Origin: Medicago truncatula | Lineage: Eukaryota; Streptophyta; Magnoliopsida; Fabales; Fabaceae | DNA: 64,000 nucleotides | Assembly: GCF_003473485.1 (NCBI RefSeq) | Contig: NC_053044.1 | Coordinates: 23,371,591-23,435,590, forward strand | Reading direction: 5' to 3' | Part shown: piece by piece, positions 22,806 to 35,336 of the stretch | Numbering within the stretch: the first letter of the stretch is position 1 | Layout: each line of letters begins with the position of its first letter | The notes under the pieces: model-generated | Databases searched by the model: none | Seen by the model: the letters and a program-made list of their open reading frames with translations, nothing else | What the model was told of the DNA's origin: nothing | Program-made: the position numbers and the translations under genes

Positions 22806-24740
22806 AAGTACATGATTCAGTCTCCAACATAGTTGAACAGTTCAGCTCTTGATTGACCTATTTTCTTTTCTTATTGAGATTGATGTGAAGTTGACTTAGT
22901 TTGAGGAGGATCACTTGTGAAAGAATTCTTCTGGGAAGAGTTTAGTTTTTGGAAACCAATATATGCCTAGGAATTTTCTAAATGTTGTTACAATTATTAC
23001 AGGGCATCAAAGGATACTGTCATTGTTTGATTTGAAGAATAAAATAGCTCATGTAAAATTATGTATCATATATAAATAAGAGATATTCGTTTTGACAGAA
23101 TGAAGCATTGTCTACCTATCTTTGCCCCATTAGATTTTGTTTTGTTAAACCTTTAGGGTCTGTTTGGATTGAGCTTCTTTTGAGGTTATGAAAAAGAGCT
23201 TATGCAAATAAATAAGCTTTTATGCTAATTCATAAGATCTTACTAACGAAAATTGTATATTCATAAGTTGTTTTTTCATAAACTAACTTAGCAAGTTTAT
23301 AAATAATACATTAATGCTTAACAAGTTTATATTCATAAGCTTTTAATGCTTATTTATAAATAAACTAACTTAATAAGTCAATCCAAACGTCGCAGGTAAT
23401 GTGTTAGTACATATGTTATGTAAGCACTCTTCCCTTCACTTGTACTTTAAATTTAAATTCTCATTTTCGAAAACTTAGAACTAAAGAACTTAAATTATTT
23501 TTACATTAATATCTTCATTCAGTAGCCTCTTAAAAAAAAAAATATCTTCATTCAGTAGCATTGGTTCAAATTCAGGAACCGAGGATCGTTCATCTCTAGT
23601 TTGAGGTGTGATGAATGAGATAATTTCCAATGTGTGGATTTGGGATAAAAGCATGATTTTGAAAAACAACAAATATGCCTTTAAAATTAAATACTGCAAT
23701 TTAAATACTACTAATGTGTGTTCTATTTTATGTGGAACCCCACACTCTATTTTTTCAATTAACACAACATTAGATCAAAGTATAATTACTTGGTGTTTAA
23801 TCTTTCAATTTATTTTCCAACATCACACTAATGTTCCAACAAAGAGCTGTAATAATATAAAATAAAATGCTCTAGACATTAGTAAAATGACTATCTAACA
23901 ACATGTTGAATCAATGGCGTATGAGTCCTAAAGTTTGACGCGGTTTGAACGGTTAGACGTGTCAGTTTCGTGTCTAATATATGTGTCCTTACTTCATGTA
24001 GTATTTATGTTGACTAATTTCATGTTAAGGTATTATTAAAGGCATTGACTGGCATTACGAGAATTTACTCTCGTATGATGCAGAATTTATTAAAGTGGAA
24101 AGTTATTATGTTATGGAGAGATTTTACATATGTTGATTTTAAGGACAAAACTTAATCAACTATTTCTAAATCTAAATACTACATGAAAATTTAACACACC
24201 AGTTTAAGGGCCTGTTTGGAACACTTTTTGTTTTTAGTTTTCAAAATATGTTTTAAAAATCAATTTTAGAAAAGTGATTTCAAGAAGAGAAAAAGAAAAA
24301 ACTTGTTTGGTAATGTGACTTTTCAAAACTGTTTTAAAAATGAAAAAATTAGAAAATCCATTTGATAACATAATTTTCAAAAACAGTTTTAGAAAGTAGA
24401 AAATTAGAAAACCTGATTCGTAATCAATTTTTTTTAAAACTTGTTTTTTTTATAACTTTTTTTATACCCTATATAAATTTTATTACCCTTTATATAATTA
24501 TTTTTTTTCTTACAATTTTATCCTTAGTTACCAATCAAATTAAATTTCAAGTACTTTAATTAGATGTAGAATTTAGTCACAAAATAAATTACATTTTAGT
24601 CACAAATTCATCATCACTTGCATGAGAAGTAGAATCATCACTTTTTTCAATATCGGTTCTAGTTATAACCTATCATACAAAATAACAATAAAACTTAAAA
24701 ACACGATACCCTTTATAATCTATTTGTTAAAGACCTAATG
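22806..24740. other. Intergenic DNA downstream of TSB, with repeats
   Basis: No gene is seen. It contains a copy of the GCCTGTTTGGATTG MITE at about 23155-23396, a partial GTGTC-type repeat near 23940-23990, and at about 24210-24460 another repeat that begins GGGCCTGTTTGGAACAC and is rich in TTTTCAAAA words. A 20-bp word AATATCTTCATTCAGTAGC occurs twice at about 23507 and 23542. Confidence 0.5.
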
Positions 24741-25590
24741 AATGGTCAAGGCTATTGGCACCAAGCTCACTTGGACAACCTATTCCTTCCCTTTGCAGAA
24801 GACACTAATCACTCCTTCCAGGACTAGCTTCGAAACCTAATTGAGACTCAAGACGCTGATTCTACCATTTATGCAGCATCAGTTATTTATAACATCTGGT
24901 TCTCAAGGAACAAACTCATCTTCAACAACAACTTCTCAAGTGAAGAAGATACAATAAAACAAAGCAATACAAACATTCAGGACTATATAACTTGTGACAG
25001 CATCAACAAAACATCAACATGCATGACTCAAACCGGAACTACGACTCAAACTCTATCAAGAAATGTTTATTAGGAACCACCAAGCAACAACACAATCAAA
25101 GTAAAAATAAATGCGAATCTATCAAAGGAAAATACATGGGGTTTGAGCGCAATCTGCAGAAACAACTTTGGAGATGTCTTAGCAACGGCCATTTGGTGCC
25201 TCCCTGGAACTCACAATTCTGCAGCGGTTGAAGCTTTTGCAATCTATTTGGCCATGGAGCTTGCAGATAAGAAGGGATTCCATGAATTGGAGCTCGAATC
25301 AGATAATGAGCAAATTATCCGGATCTTATCTGGAAAAGATGAAAAGCCAAACACATACGTTGGTAATATCATAAGTGGTATAAAAATCAGAAGAAATAGC
25401 TTCAGACATGTTTCTTACAAGCATGTGGGTAGAAAAGATAATAGTACAACCCATAGATTAGCCCAACAAGCCTTACTCGAGCCCAATAAAATTTGGCTCA
25501 ATGATACCCCCACTTATATTGTAACTAATGTCCTTATGGACAAATATCATCAATAATATTTGTCGTCTTTTATATAAAGAAAAAAAAAAC
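24741..25590 (+). mobile_element. LINE 3' fragment with RNase H-like domain
   Basis: The frame at 25143-25556 reads as the RNase H-like (RVT_3) domain found at the C-terminus of plant LINE polyproteins. It has NSAAVEAFAIYLAMELADKK (the Glu helix), LELESDNEQIIRIL (the conserved Asp strand) and VGRKDNSTTHRLAQQAL (the last helix with its Asn and His). Weaker homology (NIWFSRNKLIFNN) extends upstream with stops and a frame change. It ends in an A-rich tail near 25580. It is 5'-truncated and dead. Confidence 0.75.
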
Positions 25591-25689
25591 AAGAAAACTT
25601 AGCCGTCAATAATAATGAATTACCGGTGGTAAATGTCTCGTTCTTTTGTAATTAAGTATGTTGTATAAATTATTAACTTTATTTCAAAA

Positions 25690-26215
25690 AGACAATTTTT
25701 TCATATGATTATGATGGAACTACAACGAGACAGTCTTGGACATCTTATCCAAAGACACTCCATGGTTTTTACCTTTGTTACAACTACGGTTGAGTGTGAA
25801 GCTACCGCTTTACAGCAAACCCTCCAAATTGCTCTTGACATTGACCTTAATTGGGTAGTTTTCGAAACGGTTTGTTAGATAGTTGTGATTGCAATCCTTA
25901 ATAATAACTCTTATATGGATGAACTAGGAAATTTACTATCTAATTGTAGGACTTTGCTCTTATCTAATGTTAGTTATGCTCTAACTTATATTATGAGAAA
26001 AGTAAATAACGTTGTTCATAACTTTACTACATCGTTTATATTACATGTTAGTCCCATTTCTTTCTTTCATCCTCCATTTTGTATTCATTTCATTGTCTTG
26101 ATGAAATCAAATAATTTATCTTTCCCTAAAATAAAAACAAGAAGACTTAGATTAACCCGTAATAAATGTCTTGTTCGTTTGTAATTAAGCTCACTGTATT
26201 AATTATTAACTTTTT
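25690..26215 (+). mobile_element. Second degenerate LINE RNase H fragment
   Basis: A weaker plus-strand trace of the same domain: VECEATALQQTLQIALD, then DELGNLLSNC, then IMRKVNNVVHNFTTSF, which corresponds to the last RNase H helix. A stop near 25876 interrupts it. The A-rich end at 26210-26230 may be the remains of a LINE tail. It is older than the neighbour at 24741-25590. Confidence 0.5.
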
Positions 26216-26479
26216 TTTTAAAAGATAAAGATATAATAGATTAAACTTGCCTTTGATGTACAATGAGTTTCTCCAAGGGAATAGAAGAGTTTACAAACAA
26301 TTAATGCTAGATAATTAGAAAAAAGAAAAAATTGAAATATTAAAAAGTAGAATAACTAAGACCGGTTAACGGGTTGGACCACCAGACGTGATAGTCGCAA
26401 AAATAATGAGAGTTATGTGATTTCAACCACCAATACGAATGAAGTTTACTGTACTAAAGTAACTCGTCCAACAAAAGCT

Positions 26480-26800
26480 CTGTATTACAAGAAAAAAAAT
26501 CTTTGCATTACGTTTCTTCCACACCACCTAAATAGTAGACATCCAAGTAATGAATTTCTTTCCTAAAAACACATGAACCCCCCAATTTGTTGAGCATGCT
26601 CCAAAACATCAACCAGGTTAGCCGTTGAAATACCCAACCATCTATGGATGGAATGTCAAATGCTTAAAAAAAAATTGCAATCTAATAACAAATGGTTGAT
26701 TGATTCTTCGTTACTGCATCCTCCAACCGATGACGTAATAAATCATCTTTTTGTTAAGAATTCCCCATGCAAAAAGTGACACCTATAGAGGTACTGCTTT
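26480..26800 (-). mobile_element. Degenerate LINE zf-RVT fragment
   Basis: On the minus strand, pieces in different frames read like the LINE zinc-binding region (GGCSNEESINHLL followed by HSIHRWLGIST). Several frame changes are needed to follow it, so this is an old fragment. No other part of a LINE is seen beside it in this orientation. Confidence 0.5.
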
Positions 26801-27156
26801 GTTCCATATGATTACGATGAATTACGTTAATTGATATATGCTTTGTGATTGACTAAATTCTAAAACCCATTCTCAAGAGTTTATTGATTCACTCCCCTGT
26901 AGCTTTCTCTTGTTATAGTCATATCAGCCAATATGTATATATCATATTGGTGAGTGAATTGTACGGTCTAAGTTTATAATGAGGTTTGTAGGCTATGAAG
27001 CTCGGATACGGTACAGATTGCAGGTACGATACAATACGGGTACGCGAATATGCGAAATTTTTTAAATTTAGGATAAGATACGTCAACAAAAAATTTATAT
27101 TAAAACTTATATATATGTAAAATACTTGAAAAAAATAAGCATTGATTACCATTCAT

Positions 27157-27225
<69 letters not shown>

Positions 27226-27514
27226 AAGTTTTCTTATAAACTATATTATATTTTTCTTTGTTGAGATATCGAGAGAAGCTTTCAACACAAATTTTATCCA
27301 ATGTTTAATTGAATCACCTCTCTCGTTACATTCATCCATAAGAAATATAATTTTAAGTGGTTCATCAAGAAACAATTCAACTGATACATATCTAAAATTG
27401 AATCATATACATCTCCTGAATTTCTACAACATTGTCTCACTTTTTCCCCTTCATCTTTTCTAGGATACGTTTCTGTGAAGTATCCTTGTGTATATATGGA
27501 GTATCCAATAAGTA
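26801..27514. other. Intergenic DNA with TA microsatellite
   Basis: No gene is seen. A perfect TA/AT microsatellite spans about 27159-27222. The flanks have words such as GATACGGTACAG and GGTACGATACAATACGGGTAC, which look like part of an unclassified repeat. Confidence 0.6.
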
Positions 27515-29008
27515 TCAGATAATCACAAAAATTGCTGGTACTTATTATTATTAAATTAAATAATTAATTTCATTCTTTATTTTTGTTATAGAAGTAATTT
27601 CATTTTATGTCGAAAAACATACTTCATATTATATATGCATGTGCTTTGTAAACATAGGAAGATAGATACTAAGTCCCACATATGCAAGCTTACATAGCCA
27701 AATTACAATATAAATGAGTGTACAGATTTAGGCTTAAGTAGAACGATGTTCCTTATGATCCCCTGCACATTAGTAATTGTTTGAATGACTAGTTTAAAGT
27801 GGAGTATCCGGGTTTCATTAGCTATATATCATATGATTATTGTAAGTGGGAAAAAATTATGAGAGAAATAAAGTCAATTAACACAGGAAGCTCGTAATCA
27901 TTTAATTAAGATTCCACCTAGATTAGGGAAGAAAATCGTACTTTATTTTCAACTAAGACAAAACACGGAGGAGGAAGCTTATATACGAGTATGACTGATT
28001 TAGAAGTTTCCTTGCCTTACTCTTCCCTTCCACACCACGCACAAAACCCACTGCTCAATAAAGCACCGTTTTCTTTTTCACCATCCAGAATCCCCAAAAT
28101 TTAATCCATTTGTATTTTCGATTCCACCCTATTGCACAATACTGAGCCTCGCATTTCTCACAACCACAAAACAACTCACAATGTCTCAAGCAATATCTTT
28201 TCTTTCTCCAAAACTTCGGGAAATCCACGCAAAGTTCATAGTAACTGGATTCAATGCTTCTTACGGGTTCATGAAGCGACTAGTAAGCAAAATGTGCAAT
28301 GAATTGAAAGCTTCAAATGTTACACCGGAATTTGAAGTTCTTGCTCGTGACATGTTTGTGGAAACGCATCAATTGAGGCAGAAGGGAGATTTCAGGATGA
28401 TATCTCCTCGTACATATGAAACAATGTTCAATTGCTGCGAGAAGAATTGTTTTTACCGTTTGTGAAATTTGATTCACGGCAAAACAGTGGAGTTATGTCT
28501 GTTTAAAGACAGACAAATCTTTGATTCTTTGTTTAGTTTCTATAATTGGCTTGATTATGACACTGCTTCTCAACTAGCTTTGGATGAGATTGTCAAATTC
28601 TCAAAAGAGAAGAATGCTGGGTCTGCCAGGGAGGTGTTTGATAAACTTTTTGTCAAAGAAATGGATATCTAAAAAAGCATGTTTGACGGTTATGTTGGTG
28701 CACACAAGTATGATGAGGTTAAGCTTATTTTTCTTTCGATGTTGAATGACAAGCTTATGCCAAACTTAAACTTGGTGAAACATTATATAAAGGCTTGCAA
28801 GGAAACCAGACAGTGTATTGTGAATCCGAAGCCTCAAGTGTTGCATGTATATTGTATTCGAGTTAGTAACGGAGAGTTGACTCTCCAAGACAAGAACATC
28901 TTACTAAACTATTATTTGATTGATCCACAATATGCTAATGGTGCTCGTAAGTTTTCAACAGCATTGATGGTCGGGATTTAGTAACATGGAATACCCTATT
29001 GAATGGCA
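27515..29008 (+). repeat. Left arm of a large inverted duplication (PPR gene)
   Basis: About 1.49 kb whose reverse complement recurs at 30489-31985. Outer ends share ATAATCACAAAAATTGCTGG and inner ends share TTTAGTAACATGGAATA. The arms differ by scattered substitutions and small indels. The arm carries upstream DNA and the first part of a broken PPR gene. Confidence 0.85.
28181..28981 (+). pseudogene. PPR protein pseudogene, left copy (5' part)
   Basis: One continuous frame of about 267 codons begins MSQAISFLSPKLREIHAKFI, is interrupted by TGA at 28463-28465 and TAA at 28670-28672, and stays in the same frame throughout. It includes helix pairs typical of pentatricopeptide repeats (ASQLALDEIVKFSKEKNAGS, AREVFDKLFVKEMDI, SMFDGYVGAHKYDEVKLIFL). 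The C-terminal part seen in the right copy is absent here because the arm ends. PPR proteins bind organellar RNA. This copy cannot make a full protein. Confidence 0.75.
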
Positions 29009-30488
29009 AAAGAAAACTAAACTACCCAAGTAAGATCAAAGGCATATACATCAACACATCAAAAGTACAACAACAATCCAAAGGCGCACCTAATTATATG
29101 TGGGGTACCACAACTTCCATCCCAAACCTATTGCACACAACAAATAGATCCCGAAACCTACTATGTCTAACCTCACTACACAACCATACGTTCAAAAAAT
29201 CCTCAACGCGGGAAGCCCACTATAGCATTAAACACACAAACACGAGGATAATATAATTTATTCACGTTTGAACAGTGGGATTTTTTTATCACGGTGGTTA
29301 AGATTATTGATTTGAACTAATATCTTTTTATATGACAGCATTTCCTTTGTATCAGACTTCTAGCATATGTGTTGTGGTGGCAGTAAACTAGTTAAAATTG
29401 TTCATGTAGCAGAACTGGCATTGCCTTTGGACCCTAATGAGAAACCAATTCATTCTAAGCAAAATATCTTCCTCTCAATATCTCTCTCTTCACTCTAATT
29501 TCTATATCTCTCAATATTGCTTTTGTTGGCTTACTAACATCGGAAGGGTCTTGATGTTGGGGATACTATATGGGAAGGTGCACAAGGCTGTGCTAGAACC
29601 TAAAACCAGAAAAACTACCAAGCTGCTGCTGTTAAGGAATTGAGTCTGTCATATACCAATAAGACAGCAAACCTGATAACAGGGAGCAGCAGAAACTAGT
29701 TATAATAATTTTATCTCAATTGAGGAGAAAGCAGAAGCTCAAGCTCTAGCGGTTACCCCCCGCACCGCTCAACCAAACACATGTTTGAATCCAATGTGAA
29801 TATGAATTAGAATCTAGGTCCTAAAAAATACAACATACATCCTTTAAAACATCACACTTTTGTGTATATCAATAACATTCAGTCAATACTAAACATTTTT
29901 TGCCACATAGTCAATACTAAACATTTCCAATCACAGTTTAATCAACTAAACATTTTGTAGCTACCTTTCATCTAATCTTCAATCCACCAACTTGCTAAAA
30001 GCTGCTCTACGTAACTTTTTGTTTCTGGATTGCTCGATCCGCTTCCGAACTTCAGCCGCCTTGTCATATCGCTGAGCAGAAGCATACATGTTATGGAGTT
30101 GTTTGTCTCCCTCCCCTCCTGGTAACTTTTCTTTGCAAATGTATTCACCAAGCTCAAAATCTCCCTCCATCCCACAACATGCAACCAAAGTCATCCAAAC
30201 AACTTTGTTATGCTTCACAGTAACCATCCTTTCAGTAATGAAACAATAGGCTTCTTTAGCAGTGGCAAACCGACCAATCAAAGATACCATGGTATTGTAG
30301 TGCACAACATTTGGGGTTATTCCATACTCAGATTCCATCCGCTCAAAAATCATAGGCGGATGCTATGATTCCTATATGACGGCAGGCAACCAACAAACCA
30401 AGAAATGCAACATCATCTGCGGATAATCCTTGGTCAATTATTTCTTGAAATGTTACTAAACAACGCTCAAGTTGACTCTGAACAGCTA
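29009..30488. other. Spacer between the PPR inverted arms
   Basis: About 1.48 kb of single-copy-looking DNA. Its right end (29979-30488, minus) is the 3' continuation of the right-hand PPR copy. The left part (29009-29970) has no recognisable gene. Confidence 0.6.
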
Positions 30489-31316
30489 TGCCATTCAAGA
30501 GGTTATTCCATGTTACTAAATCTCAACCATCAATGTTGTTGAAAAAATTACGAGCACCATGAGCATATTGTGGATTAATCAAATAATAGTTTAGTAAGAT
30601 GTTCTTGTCTTGGAGAGTCAGCTCTCCGTTACTAACTTGAATACAATATGCATGCAACACTTGAGGCTTCGGATTCACAATACACTGCCTGGTTTCCTTG
30701 CAAGCCTTTATATAATGTTTCACCAAGTTTAAGTTTGGCATAAGCTTGTCATTCAACATTGAAAGAAAAAGAAGCTTAACCTCGTCATACTTGTGTGCAC
30801 CAACATAACCGTCAAACATGCTTTTTTAGATATTCATTTCTTTGACAAAAAGTTTATCAAACACCTCCGTGGCAGACCCAACATTCTTCTCTTTTGAGAA
30901 TTTGACAATCTCATCAAAAGCTAGTTGAGAAGCAGTGTTATAATTAAGCCAATTATAGAAACTAAAAGAATCAAAGATTTGTCTGTCTTTAAACAGACAT
31001 AACTCCACTGTTTTGCCGTGAATCAAATTTCACAAACGGTAAAAACGATTCTTCTCGCAGCAATTGAACATTGTTTCATACGTACGAGGAGATATCATCC
31101 TAAAATCTCTCCCTTCTGCCTCAATTGACGCGTTTCCACAAACATGTCACCAGCAAGAACTTCAAATTCCGGTGTAACATTTGGAGCTTTCAATTCTTTG
31201 CACATTTTGCTTACTAGTCGCTTCATGAACCCGTAAGAAGCATTGAATCCATTTACTATGAATTTTGCGCGGATTTCCCGAAGTTTTGGAGAAAGAAAAG
31301 ATATTGCTTGAGACAT
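29979..31316 (-). pseudogene. PPR protein pseudogene, right copy, with E-type C-terminus
   Basis: On the minus strand the gene starts at 31316 (MSQAISFLSPKLREIRAKFI) and shares the interruptions of the left copy: a TGA after the CCGTTTG word and a TAA before SMFDGYVGAHKYDEV. It has at least one further frame change near 31095. Unlike the left copy it runs on to a PPR E-type C-terminus: ITPNVVHYNTMVSLIGRFAT, then MTLVACCGMEGDFELGEYIC, then DKAAEVRKRIEQSRNKKLRR, ending at 29979. It was probably once an organelle RNA-binding protein. It is a pseudogene, and transcription is not excluded. Confidence 0.75.
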
Positions 31317-31985
31317 TGTGAGTTGTTTTGTGGTTGTGAGAAATGCGAGGCTCAGTATTGTGCAATAGGGTGGAATCGAAAATACAAATGGATTAGATTT
31401 TGGGGATTCTGGGTAGTGAAAAAGAAAACGGTGCTTTATTGAGCAATGGGTTTTGTGCGTGGTGTGGAAGGGAAGAGTAAGGCGAGGAAGCTTCTAAATC
31501 AGTCATACTCGTATATAAACTTCCTCCTCCGTGTTTTGTGTTAGTTGAAAATAAAGTACGATTTTCTTCCCTAATCTAGGTGGAATCTTAATTAAATGAT
31601 TACGAGCTTGCTGTGTTAATTGACCTTATTTCTCTCATAATTTTTTCCCACTTACAATAATCATATGATATATAGCTAATGAAACCCGGATACTCCACTT
31701 TAAATTAGTCGTTCAAACAATTACTAATGTGCAGGGGATCATAAGGATCATCGTTCTACTTAAGCCTAAATTTGTACACTCGTTTATATTGTAATTTGGC
31801 TATGGAAGCTTGCATAGTTGGGACTTAGTATCTATCTTCCTATGTTTACAAAGCAAATGCATATATAATATGAAGTATGTTTTTTGACATAGAATGAAAT
31901 TACTTCTACAACAAAAATAATGAATGAAATTAATTATTTAAGTTAATAATAATAATAATAATTACCAGCAATTTTTGTGATTATC
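30489..31985 (-). repeat. Right arm of the large inverted duplication (PPR gene)
   Basis: Reverse complement of 27515-29008. With the 1.48-kb spacer, a transcript across the whole locus could fold into a hairpin with arms of about 1.5 kb. The right copy retains the 3' continuation, so it probably represents the older locus, and the left arm a duplicated, truncated copy. Confidence 0.85.
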
Positions 31986-32757
31986 AAACTATCAGATGCA
32001 GTCTCAGTATAATCACCGTCAACACGAATCGTCGAACTCGAATCCGAATCGGAATAAAACTGATGAACATGATCAGGTTGTTGACGAAGAACCTGATAGT
32101 ACTATCCCAGAGAGTAAGAACCAACCTGCAAATGAATAAAACAAACAAAAACCCTATCAATTCACACAAATTCAAGAATACAAAAAAAAAAAATCAACAT
32201 AAAAAAAGGAGGTGGTGGGTTACCGTGGCGAGGTGGCCGATGATGGTGGTGATGGGAGGGCGGTGGAGGGTTTGAGAGGAGATGGAGAAGACAGAGAAAG
32301 AGAGAGTGAAGGAATGAGAGGAGGAGAATGGCGATGGTGGTGATAGGAGGATGCTGGCTTGCGGTAGAGGAGAGGGTGGAGGGTTTGAGATGGAAAGAGA
32401 GAGGGAGAGTGAAAGAATGGGAGAAGGAGGACGAGAAAGAAAGAGAGGTTTGGTGTGTGGGAGAGAGAGATAGATTTTGGAGTTGTGAAGAGGGAGAAGA
32501 AAAGATGTTGTTTCAGAGAAGAAGAGCAACGTGTGAGGGAGAAAAGAAAAGAAGTTGTCTCTAATGGTTTATTGTGGTGGCATCACTTGACTAATGTGAA
32601 GGGTAAATAAGTAAATTATGTCCCAAATTACAAACCCTAGTATTTTCCCGCCTGAGACATAGCAGTACAAATTTGAAGAGTTTTTAAAGGGATAGCAAGG
32701 GCAAAAATGCAGAACTTTACTTCTTTTATAATATTATTATTATTATTATTATTATTA
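31986..32757. other. Purine-rich stretch, no gene recognised
   Basis: 32200-32560 is strongly biased to A and G on the plus strand (GAGAGA, GGAGGA words). Open frames on both strands there look like low-complexity artefacts. An ATT/TTA microsatellite at about 32731-32757 borders the next element. Confidence 0.5.
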
Positions 32758-34181
32758 GGCTTAATTGTTATTTTAGTCCCTTAACTAATTTTTTGGTATC
32801 GGTTTGGTCCCATAACTAAAAATAAATCCGTTTTGGTATTTTAACTTTATTTTCAGTACACATTTTAGTCCTTTCCGTTAATTTAATTCATAAAACGTTA
32901 GGGTTATTAAAAAACGTTAACTATTTTACACGTGTGACATTGGCTCTGGAAAAACAGTTAATTTTAATTAATTAAAAAAACAAAACAAAAATCCAACAGA
33001 GAAGGGGAAAAAATCCAGGTTTCCCATGAATCATATTCAAGCACAAAATCGTGTGGTGGGTGGCATGAATCAGAAGTAGAAAACGATGTTGAAACCACCT
33101 TGAAATCCAGCAGCTCACAAACCCAAATTCATCAGCAGACAAACACAGAAGGCCAAACTGGGTTTGCGGTTTTGCCGTCGTCGTTTTCTCATCGCTTTCT
33201 CATCATCATTTGTCGTCATTTTACTATCTTTTTCTCATGGAATTTTCGTTTCCACATGAAAGCTGATGCCTTGGCCTCTCTTCTTCTTTCCAATTTTAAC
33301 AACAACCCCATCAGAACCAAGGAATGGTTGATGTTGATTTTATTTCCTTTTATGTTGTAAGGATTGAAAGGGTTCTCATAGATCTGAATAAAGTATTGCT
33401 GGTGGTGATTTTGTTTTCTTTTTGTGTTGTGGGAAATTGAGATTTGAGTGAAAGAAGAAGAAGAAGAAAAAAGTGGTTTTTGATAATTTGTGTTATTTGT
33501 TGATGAAAGAGAACCAAGAAGAGAAGAAGATGTGAAAGAACACATCGTTGAGTTTTTTTTTTTTTTTTTGGAGTGTGAGAGTGATAGCCTCTTGTGTTCT
33601 TCCACCTCTGTTCTGTATTTTTTCTTCCTCCTGTTGTTTCTTGGTTGTTTTATTTTTTTAATTAACAAGGAAATAGGATCAAAAAATGAATTCGGGAGAC
33701 TCATAAAAAACTTGAAGTGTTTCAGGTTATGGTAATTTATTTTACTGTGTTATTGTTATGTATTGTTGGATCTGGGTGATATTATTGTTATGGTTATTTA
33801 GGATTGTTGATTTGATTTAATGGTGATAAAAAATAAGTTATTTGTTTTTTTTCCTTTTATCTGGGTTTGTTGATTTAGGATTATATTATGTTGTTCTGGA
33901 TTTAATTGATGAATATGCTGAAGATTGTAATGAGGATGAGGAAAAAAATATAATAAAAATTTTCAGAGCCAATACCATAATGACATGTGTACATCAATTA
34001 ACATTTTTTTATTAAACCCTAACATTTTTATCAAACCCTAACGGAATTGAATTAAAACTAACAGATGGGACCAAAACATGTAACGGAACAAAAGTTAAAA
34101 TACCAAAACAAACTTTTTTTTAGTTATGGGATCAAACCGATACAAAAAAATTAGGTAATGGACTAAAATAGCAATTAAGCC
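32758..34181. mobile_element. Long-TIR (MULE-like) non-autonomous element
   Basis: The ends are inverted repeats of about 200 bp, GGCTTAATTGTTATTTTAGT on the left and the complement ending GCAATTAAGCC on the right. They share words such as TTGGTATCGGTTTG. It lies in a TTA microsatellite, so a 9-bp duplication TTATTATTA (32749-32757 and 34182-34190) is possible but cannot be told from the repeat. The 1 kb inside has frames with no recognised protein. A Ser/Thr-rich minus-strand frame (33216-33704) could be a captured gene piece but is not identified. Confidence 0.6.
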
Positions 34182-34710
34182 TTATTATTATTATTATTAT
34201 TATAAGATTATAAGATTAAGATATGTTTTGAGGAATATGAAGTATATTTTTATTTTTTATTTTTTTTATATATAAATAAAATTGATTTTTTTGGTTCATT
34301 CATTTAATGATGTATGTGATTCATATTAAATGAGTGAACCTAAAAAATAAATTTTGCTTATATTTAGAAACGAAGGCACTATTATTAAGTGTTTATTTGA
34401 TTATGTGAACGATTGATTCCGATAAAATTAATTTTGACAAAATTTAATTAAATAAAGTTGATTTATGTTTAAATACAATAATGCATAATTGTGTCGGTAA
34501 AATGTGAAAGAATTGACAGTAATAATTTGGAGGATTTTATATATTAAAAATATAAGTTATTTTAGACCTAAAAATTATCGTTAAATAATTTAAAGAACTT
34601 AAGTGGTACGAAAAATATTTAAAGGATCAACTTATTGCAATTAATTAACTTAAAGAACTTAATTGGTAAAAAAAAAATCTTAAAGAACAAATTTCTTACA
34701 ATTAAATAAA
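34182..34710. other. AT-rich intergenic DNA
   Basis: No gene is recognised. It contains simple TTA/ATT tracts and short diverged repeats of the form CTTAAAGAAC. It separates the two long-TIR elements. Confidence 0.6.
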
Positions 34711-35336
34711 GAGTAAATAGGCAATTACCCCCTGAAATTGTAAGTTTCGTCAATTACCCCCCTGAAATTAATAAAACTTCAATTACCACCCTAAAATTTC
34801 ACAACGTTAATCAATTTACCCCCTCTGTCAAATTTTTCTGTTAGTGAACATGACGTTTTGCAAATACCCCCCTGAAGTTTTGCACTTATGTGCAAAATGC
34901 CCCCAAACTTAAACAATTATATTATTTTTTTCTTAAAAACAAACAATTAATAGTTAAATATTAAAACTAACTATTAATTTTGGAATTTGGGAAAATGACA
35001 TACATATATACATCAAAATAGCTTCAAAATGGGAAAAAAAATGTGTATTTTTTAAAGTGACAATAATGGGATGATTTGTGGATTAATTTCATAGGCAAAG
35101 AAATATATGTCTAAGTGTTTGACATTTCTCAATAAGTGTTCCTCTATACATACCGATCACATATTTCATTTGCTGATGATTTGTGTCTTTTTTACATGAA
35201 TGTTACTTAATACGCTATATATGATATGTCGGTCTGATAGTATTGTGGTATGAGCTAGATTGTATACGATGAATGATTGTCCCTGCCTGAAGCACAAACA
35301 AGAAGTTAGAATGAAGTTTTCTATAAGGTGTGTAAA

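Noticed and set aside
27159-27222. TA tract as an origin or matrix attachment site
   Set aside because: A microsatellite is sufficient explanation and several similar tracts occur in the window.
32194-32564. Pro/Ser-rich minus frame and Glu/Arg-rich plus frame as a real protein
   Set aside because: Both are opposite readings of the same purine-rich tract, so they are low-complexity artefacts.
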